From contig NW_026623089.1 in NCBI RefSeq assembly GCF_023065955.2, positions 35,246,767 through 35,310,766 on the forward strand: 64,000 bases of DNA, in the 5' to 3' direction. The translations under genes were made by a program, and so were the position numbers. The notes under the pieces were generated by a model. The model was not told the origin of the DNA. It worked only from the letters and a program-made list of their open reading frames with translations, and did not search any database. The DNA is from Ursus arctos. Its lineage: Eukaryota; Chordata; Mammalia; Carnivora; Ursidae. Positions within the stretch are counted from its first letter, which is position 1; the number at the start of each line of letters is the position of its first letter. This document shows, one piece after another, positions 59,346-64,000 of the stretch.

Positions 59346-60763
59346 AATGCACACAGTGATCATGTCAGTCTAGCAAACTTGGGGCTTTACATGTACCTGA
59401 TGGAGTTAGATGAAAGTTATTTTGAATGTTCCTCAGACTGGGAATTATAACGTATGTCACAAGACCTTTATCATTACAACCCAGGAGAATGGAATTTAAA
59501 ACCTCAGAGAATTCCTTCCTTAAGCTGAAAATATGTTCCCATCTGGGTGAAACCAAAAGCTATCAGTCCTCCAGCTGTAAAAAATATTGATTAGTCCCTT
59601 TGCTATTGGCCCTCATGGCCTGGTGTGACTGGGGACAAGAATATGCCCTCCCAGACACTATTACATAGCTCAAATTCCTCATTTTTTCTTGGCTGTGATT
59701 TTAAAACTACTTTGTTCATGTTAGAAGCTCTGATAAAGAAATCAAACCTCACACATTCAAACCTCCCAGAGCAGCACTTCATCACTTTCTAGGAGCTAAA
59801 GACTATTAGTGTGGTAAAGCATTACTCTGCCCTGCTACCACCCTGGGTGCTTTTAGGTGGCCTGGCTTACCACTTCTCAAACTTAGCTCACAGAGACTGG
59901 GCAATAAATGGCTAGACTGACTTAAAAACACTTTAGAAATAATGGTGCCAGATTGATACAGAAATTTTCATATTAGTGCCAGTTTCCTTCTCTAGCAGAG
60001 CACTGCTTCGCAAATAATAAGTATCAAGAGGTTATGTAAGCCTTTTGCAATCATTCTCTCTCCTTCGGTTATCAAAAAGCAAGACCCCCCCCCCAAAAAA
60101 AAAACTTTGAGATGGGCACTTTTGTTCTGTATTTCCCACAAGGAGATTGTTATTAATAATCATTGTGCAGAATTTTTTTCTGTTTGCCCCACCAGACCTG
60201 CTCTCTACCCCCTTTCCACCCTGCTTGATGCCTTGAGAAGCTGTTGTCTATGTTCTGCATCATGGGCTCTCATGTTCCCTAACTTTCAGCTGGTTTCTCC
60301 TGACAGGAGATCAGGGTGTGGGGAAAAGGGAGGGTAGAGTATTAATTCTTCTGACACTTTCTTGCCAGGTCTCACAGAGTTCTTGTAGCCCAATGCACTA
60401 GGGATAGTAGCAATGTCCACCAGTTGCCAGGGTTTTTATATTCCTTATTGATTTTCCTTAGCCTTCCTACAACTTTTTAAATTATCCCTTTCTGAAAATC
60501 TCTTCAATCACTTCAGTCATCTGTCTCCTGCTAAGACATGACTGATAGACTAGACCAAAGCCTGGATAGTAAGCAATTAGTGGCAGAGCTGAGGTGACAT
60601 TTAGTCTGCCTGATTCCAAACCTGTGAGTTTATTCATGAGGTGTGAGTTTCTTTGTCCTCTTTCCTTTCTTCCTCTCCCAGGTGAGAAGAGGACACATTT
60701 TGCCTAATTATGAGAAGAGTTGAATTCCGTCTTTTCTTGGATAATATATTGTATTCCTTAAGT
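59346..60763. other. Unassigned unique sequence
   Basis: No gene is recognised. Positions 60565-60635 weakly resemble inverted MIR. There is a C/A run at 60086-60105. Confidence 0.4.
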
Positions 60764-60818
60764 GAAGGGAAGGAAGGACGGAAGGAAGGAAGAGAGAAGG
60801 AAGGGAGGGAGGAAGGGG
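60764..60818 (+). repeat. (GGAA)n-rich microsatellite
   Basis: A purine tract of GGAA, GGGA and GAGA units broken only by C60779. GGAA is the core ETS-factor motif. Confidence 0.93.
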
Positions 60819-61544
60819 TTCTACTGCACCATAACCAAGAGCAAGAGATGTCTGAATATTATATGGAGAATAGTTGACCTATTTCCAGAGGCATATGTTT
60901 AGAACACAAAAGAAAAACTGGAAGCTCATTAGCAGAAGGAAGTAATTAAGTATTTATTTTAAAATTTCTAAAATGTAAATTGTTTAACACTCATTACCTA
61001 CTGGATTTAATAATATTATAGGATCACTTATGAGACTCAATAGCAGGCACCCATCCATTTCCTATTTTTATTTCCATTTTCAGTTAAATACTTTGCATGT
61101 AAGCTCTATAAATAACAGAGACTGTATAATTAGGTACCAGAAATGGATGCTTAACGTTCCATTAAATTAGAAACTGAAGCAGTGTGATTTGCGTTGTGCC
61201 TTGCTGGCCAGAAATAAACAGAATCCAGGGAGATGACAGGCACATTTTCAAGGTGCTGAATGATTTGCCCATAGTTCTAAGAGGAAATATCAGTGTATAT
61301 AATCTGGAAATGTATTGAATGTTAAATGAAAACTGTGAGTACGTGTGGCTTCCCAAATCACCACAACAGTAAGACTGCACTAGAATGTTTTTGCAGTTGT
61401 GGGTTCTAGATAGTAACAGAAAATTCATGCTGGGCTATTAAGTAGCAATATGGTAGAAATCAAGAGAGCGTGAATCTGGGGTTTTATAATTTTTCATATG
61501 TGGGTTTGGTTTCTCTCTCAAACATTTGCTGAAGACCTTTGAGC
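60819..61544. other. Unassigned AT-rich sequence
   Basis: No gene or repeat is recognised. Confidence 0.45.
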
Positions 61545-61710
61545 TGAAAGCCTTTGGGCAGATCATTTGCATTCTCTGAGTTTCAGATTCCTCCTCTGTC
61601 AGATGGACATAATAATGTCAGCTTCGTGGATTGATTTTTAGGATTAGGAGGATATAAAGCACTTAACACACAGCCTGAACACAGCACACCATGCTCAATT
61701 TTGACTAGTA
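61545..61710 (+). mobile_element. MIR SINE relic
   Basis: 'tctgagtttcagattcctcc', 'tctgtcagatggacataata' and 'gatataaagcacttaacaca' follow plus-strand MIR order. Confidence 0.75.
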
Positions 61711-62569
61711 TTTCCTGGGTGTAGGTACTTCTCCAGCTTTCATTTTGCCTGACTCGTAATTCTCAACCAGCTAGAATACAGAGAAGTATCACCTTGTCAA
61801 GTTCTCCTTTGTTCCATGTTCCTTTTTTCCTCACACTAGAGTCTTACCTATTTGCCTCAATATTTGACTCAGGCTTCACACTCTAGGACCAGTTCTTGCT
61901 CAGGGCAGGAAGCACTGACTAAATAGGTGACTCAAAAGGCATGAGTAGCAAGGTGCCTGCTGACTCTGATACCCTGTACCTGTTACTCGGACATTTGAGA
62001 GATATCTAGATACTTTGTTTTGAGCTTCTGACACCTTTTGTGCTTGGAACCACTTCTTGATTTTCTGAACTTTTATTTCCAAGTCATCTACCTTTTTCTT
62101 TCTGTGCCTCCTTCCCATTCAAGCATGTGGTAGGGGGGCTTGTAATCAAGGCATCTAGTGATAGATAATACCAGTCAGGAAGCAGAAAGAAAAAGATGTC
62201 TTCCAGGCTTTGATTTCTAAAAGCTCAAACTCATCTGGGTGACTCTGAGAGAATATTTTAATTGCAGAGCAATACATATTTCTCTTATTTCACCATATTA
62301 GGGAGAAAAAAAGCAAGGTTGGGGGAGAGAAGATCCCAAGAGAACATCCAGAACTGAGGAGGCCATAGCAGGTGGAATGAGGAGTTGTCTGTAAGAAGCG
62401 ACCACAAGAGATATTGTTTGAGCAGCAAGGCAGGAGTCAGAGCTGATTCATTCATCCTACCTCCAAGTTCAGAGGCTGAGATTTGTCTCCATGTGCTGTG
62501 GGACACACTGGCCTCAGTGTGATCTTGATATAAGCCTCTCCCATCTCTCTTTTAGGATAGTTATCCTCT
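61711..62569. other. Unassigned sequence
   Basis: No gene is recognised. The 72- and 73-codon minus frames at 61900-62118 and 62285-62506 have no domain. Confidence 0.45.
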
Positions 62570-63147
62570 ATCTTTCTGTTATTTTCAACATTATTGTCTT
62601 TACTGTCTCCTTTCCCCTACTTTGTGAACGTACTGAAGTCCCATAAAATTAGACAAGACTGAGTTCAGATTTGACCATGTTGATTTTGCTATGCCTGTGG
62701 AACACCTGACTTGAGATGTACAACAGGCTGTAGTTTAATCGCCAAAACAAGATTTCATTTTATCTTCCACTCCAGCCACCGCTTTTCTTACTTTTTATTT
62801 AACACTCTATGATTTCATTCATGCTCTCCTTCTTCCTTCAAATTTATCATCTAGCGGCCTAAAATTTCTTAAAGGAGAGAATACTTCAGTCCTTAGTGGA
62901 CATTGTTGTTGTCTTTTACCCTACAGACAATGCTTTGCTTTTTAGATACTCTTTTCCTGTACTTTCTGTTGTGTCAAACTCTCCAGTTCTTACCTCAATT
63001 GTACTTTCTCAGTCTTCTTAATAGCCATTCCTTCCTTTGACTGTCCCACTAATGTTAGTGCTCCCAAATGTATCAGTGATTCACAAACCAATACCTCTAG
63101 CCCTCCCTTGATTTGGAATTTTATTAAACAAATTCTTGCTAGACTTT

Positions 63148-63325
63148 TTTTTTTTTTTAAGATTTTGTCAGAGAGAGCACAAGCAGTGGAAGTGGCAGGG
63201 CAGATGGAGAAGCAGGCTTCCTATTGGGCAAAGAAGACAACAAGGGACTCTAATCCCAGAACCCTGGGATCATGACCTGGGCTGAAGGCAGACACCCAAC
63301 TGACTGAGCCACCCAGGTGTCTCCC
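63148..63325 (-). mobile_element. CAN-SINE in L2
   Basis: Inverted, diverged copy ending 'cacccaggtgtctccc'. An 11-bp duplication TGCTAGACTTT is at 63137-63147 and 63326-63336. Confidence 0.94.
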
Positions 63326-63559
63326 TGCTAGACTTTCATACTTAGATGCCCCATTGAGACATGAAACTCAACAGTCCCAATGTGCTGTTATCTTCCCTTC
63401 TGATTGTGCTCTCCCTTATGTGTCCCTTACCTCTGTCATAGTCATTTCCACTCTTCTGTTATCAAAGGCAGAAACCGGTGATAACTTGATCTCTTTGATC
63501 TACTTTATTCTCCTTCCCCACTTATAATTAATCACAAACTGTCAGTAATTTTGTGCCTA

Positions 63560-63622
63560 TGTGTGTATGCATTTGTATGGGAATACATACATACATGTAC
63601 ATATGTATTCATATGTGTATGA
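63560..63622 (+). repeat. ATAC/ATGT-type imperfect microsatellite
   Basis: Mixed ATAC, ATGT and TGTATG units that alternate purine and pyrimidine over much of their length. Confidence 0.85.
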
Positions 63623-64000
63623 CCCCCTCCAATCCATTTACCACCTCATGAAGAAGGTTGTCTATCTACAGTACAATGTTTCCTTGTCATTATAGATTTC
63701 AAAGATTTTCCTTATCAAGACAACCTTTCAAAAATTACCCATCACTGTGTGAAATTTGAGCCCTTTGACATGCCATTTAAAGGTTCTCCATGACGTGGTT
63801 CTTCCTGCTGCTGCTTACCTTTCAGTGCATCCAATTGCTTGCATTTCCCCCAAAACACTATTACATTTCTTGCTTCATGTCTTCCCTCATTCTGTTCCTT
63901 CTAATTAGAATTCCGTTGATCCTTTATTTTACCTAATCCTGAAATAACAATATTAGTCACACATGTTTTCTCTTTAATTGCTGCTGTACGCCAGGACCGT

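Larger units (their letters stand above)
62570..63960 (+). mobile_element. L2 LINE relic, long
   Basis: Pyrimidine-rich sense text with 'ttacctcaattgtactttct' and 'ccactaatgttagtgctccc' before the SINE. After it come 'tagatgccccattgagacat', 'atccatttaccacctc' and 'tctccatgacgtggttcttc', following L2 ORF2 order. The 3' end would lie beyond the window. Confidence 0.55.

Noticed and set aside
6437..63325. The tRNA-like heads of SINEs as functional tRNA-Lys genes
   Set aside because: They are diverged at the acceptor and anticodon positions and always joined to SINE bodies and poly(A) tails.
1..64000. CRISPR array, phage, toxin-antitoxin or operon-like system
   Set aside because: No regularly spaced repeats, no Shine-Dalgarno-led gene runs and no bacterial-type genes. 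The repeats present are mammalian retroposons and microsatellites.

Overview
The window is ordinary euchromatic mammalian DNA from a carnivore of the bear-like group. The diagnostic signal is about two dozen tRNA-Lys-derived CAN-SINEs. The dominant type has the 'cttccgctatgagcctgc' body and a CT-rich tail seen in giant panda and other arctoids, so a bear is most likely and a pinniped is possible. Lineage L1 copies, mammal-wide MIR and L2 relics, L1M relics and one MLT1 LTR fit the same picture. There is no bacterial, viral or plasmid character.

I recognise no host protein-coding exon, RNA gene, CpG island or CRISPR array. The longest open frames are at most 141 codons, and nearly all lie in SINE, L1, L2 or microsatellite sequence. 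The window is best read as intergenic or deep-intronic DNA.

Layout: 1-2.7 kb, unique sequence with an MLT1 LTR. 2.7-6.2 kb, an L2 relic split by a minus-strand L1 and by two complementary microsatellites (GAAA and CTTT). 6.2-18.8 kb, SINEs, small L1 tails, an L2 tail, a three-headed SINE cluster and a SINE with an 83-bp Z-DNA-type tract. 18.8-22.85 kb, two minus-strand L1 blocks. 23.2-24.4 kb, an old plus-strand L1 ORF2 piece. 24.4-28.8 kb, mostly unique. 28.8-37.7 kb, a mosaic of ancient L1M, L1ME and L2 relics. 37.7-52.1 kb, mostly unique DNA with scattered SINEs, MIRs and L1M tails. 52.3-59.3 kb, a near-full-length but inactivated minus-strand L1 of roughly 6.2 kb, expanded to 7.0 kb by four SINE insertions, one nested in another. 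59.3-64 kb, unique DNA, MIR pieces, a GGAA repeat and another long L2 relic.

There is no operon-like or system-like gene set. The interest is in the retroposon archaeology (target-site duplications, nested and tail-less SINEs, chimeric L1s), in non-B-DNA tracts, and in a few unique stretches that may hold regulatory sequence. Repeat family names come from recalled consensus features rather than a search, so subfamily names and edges of old relics are approximate.
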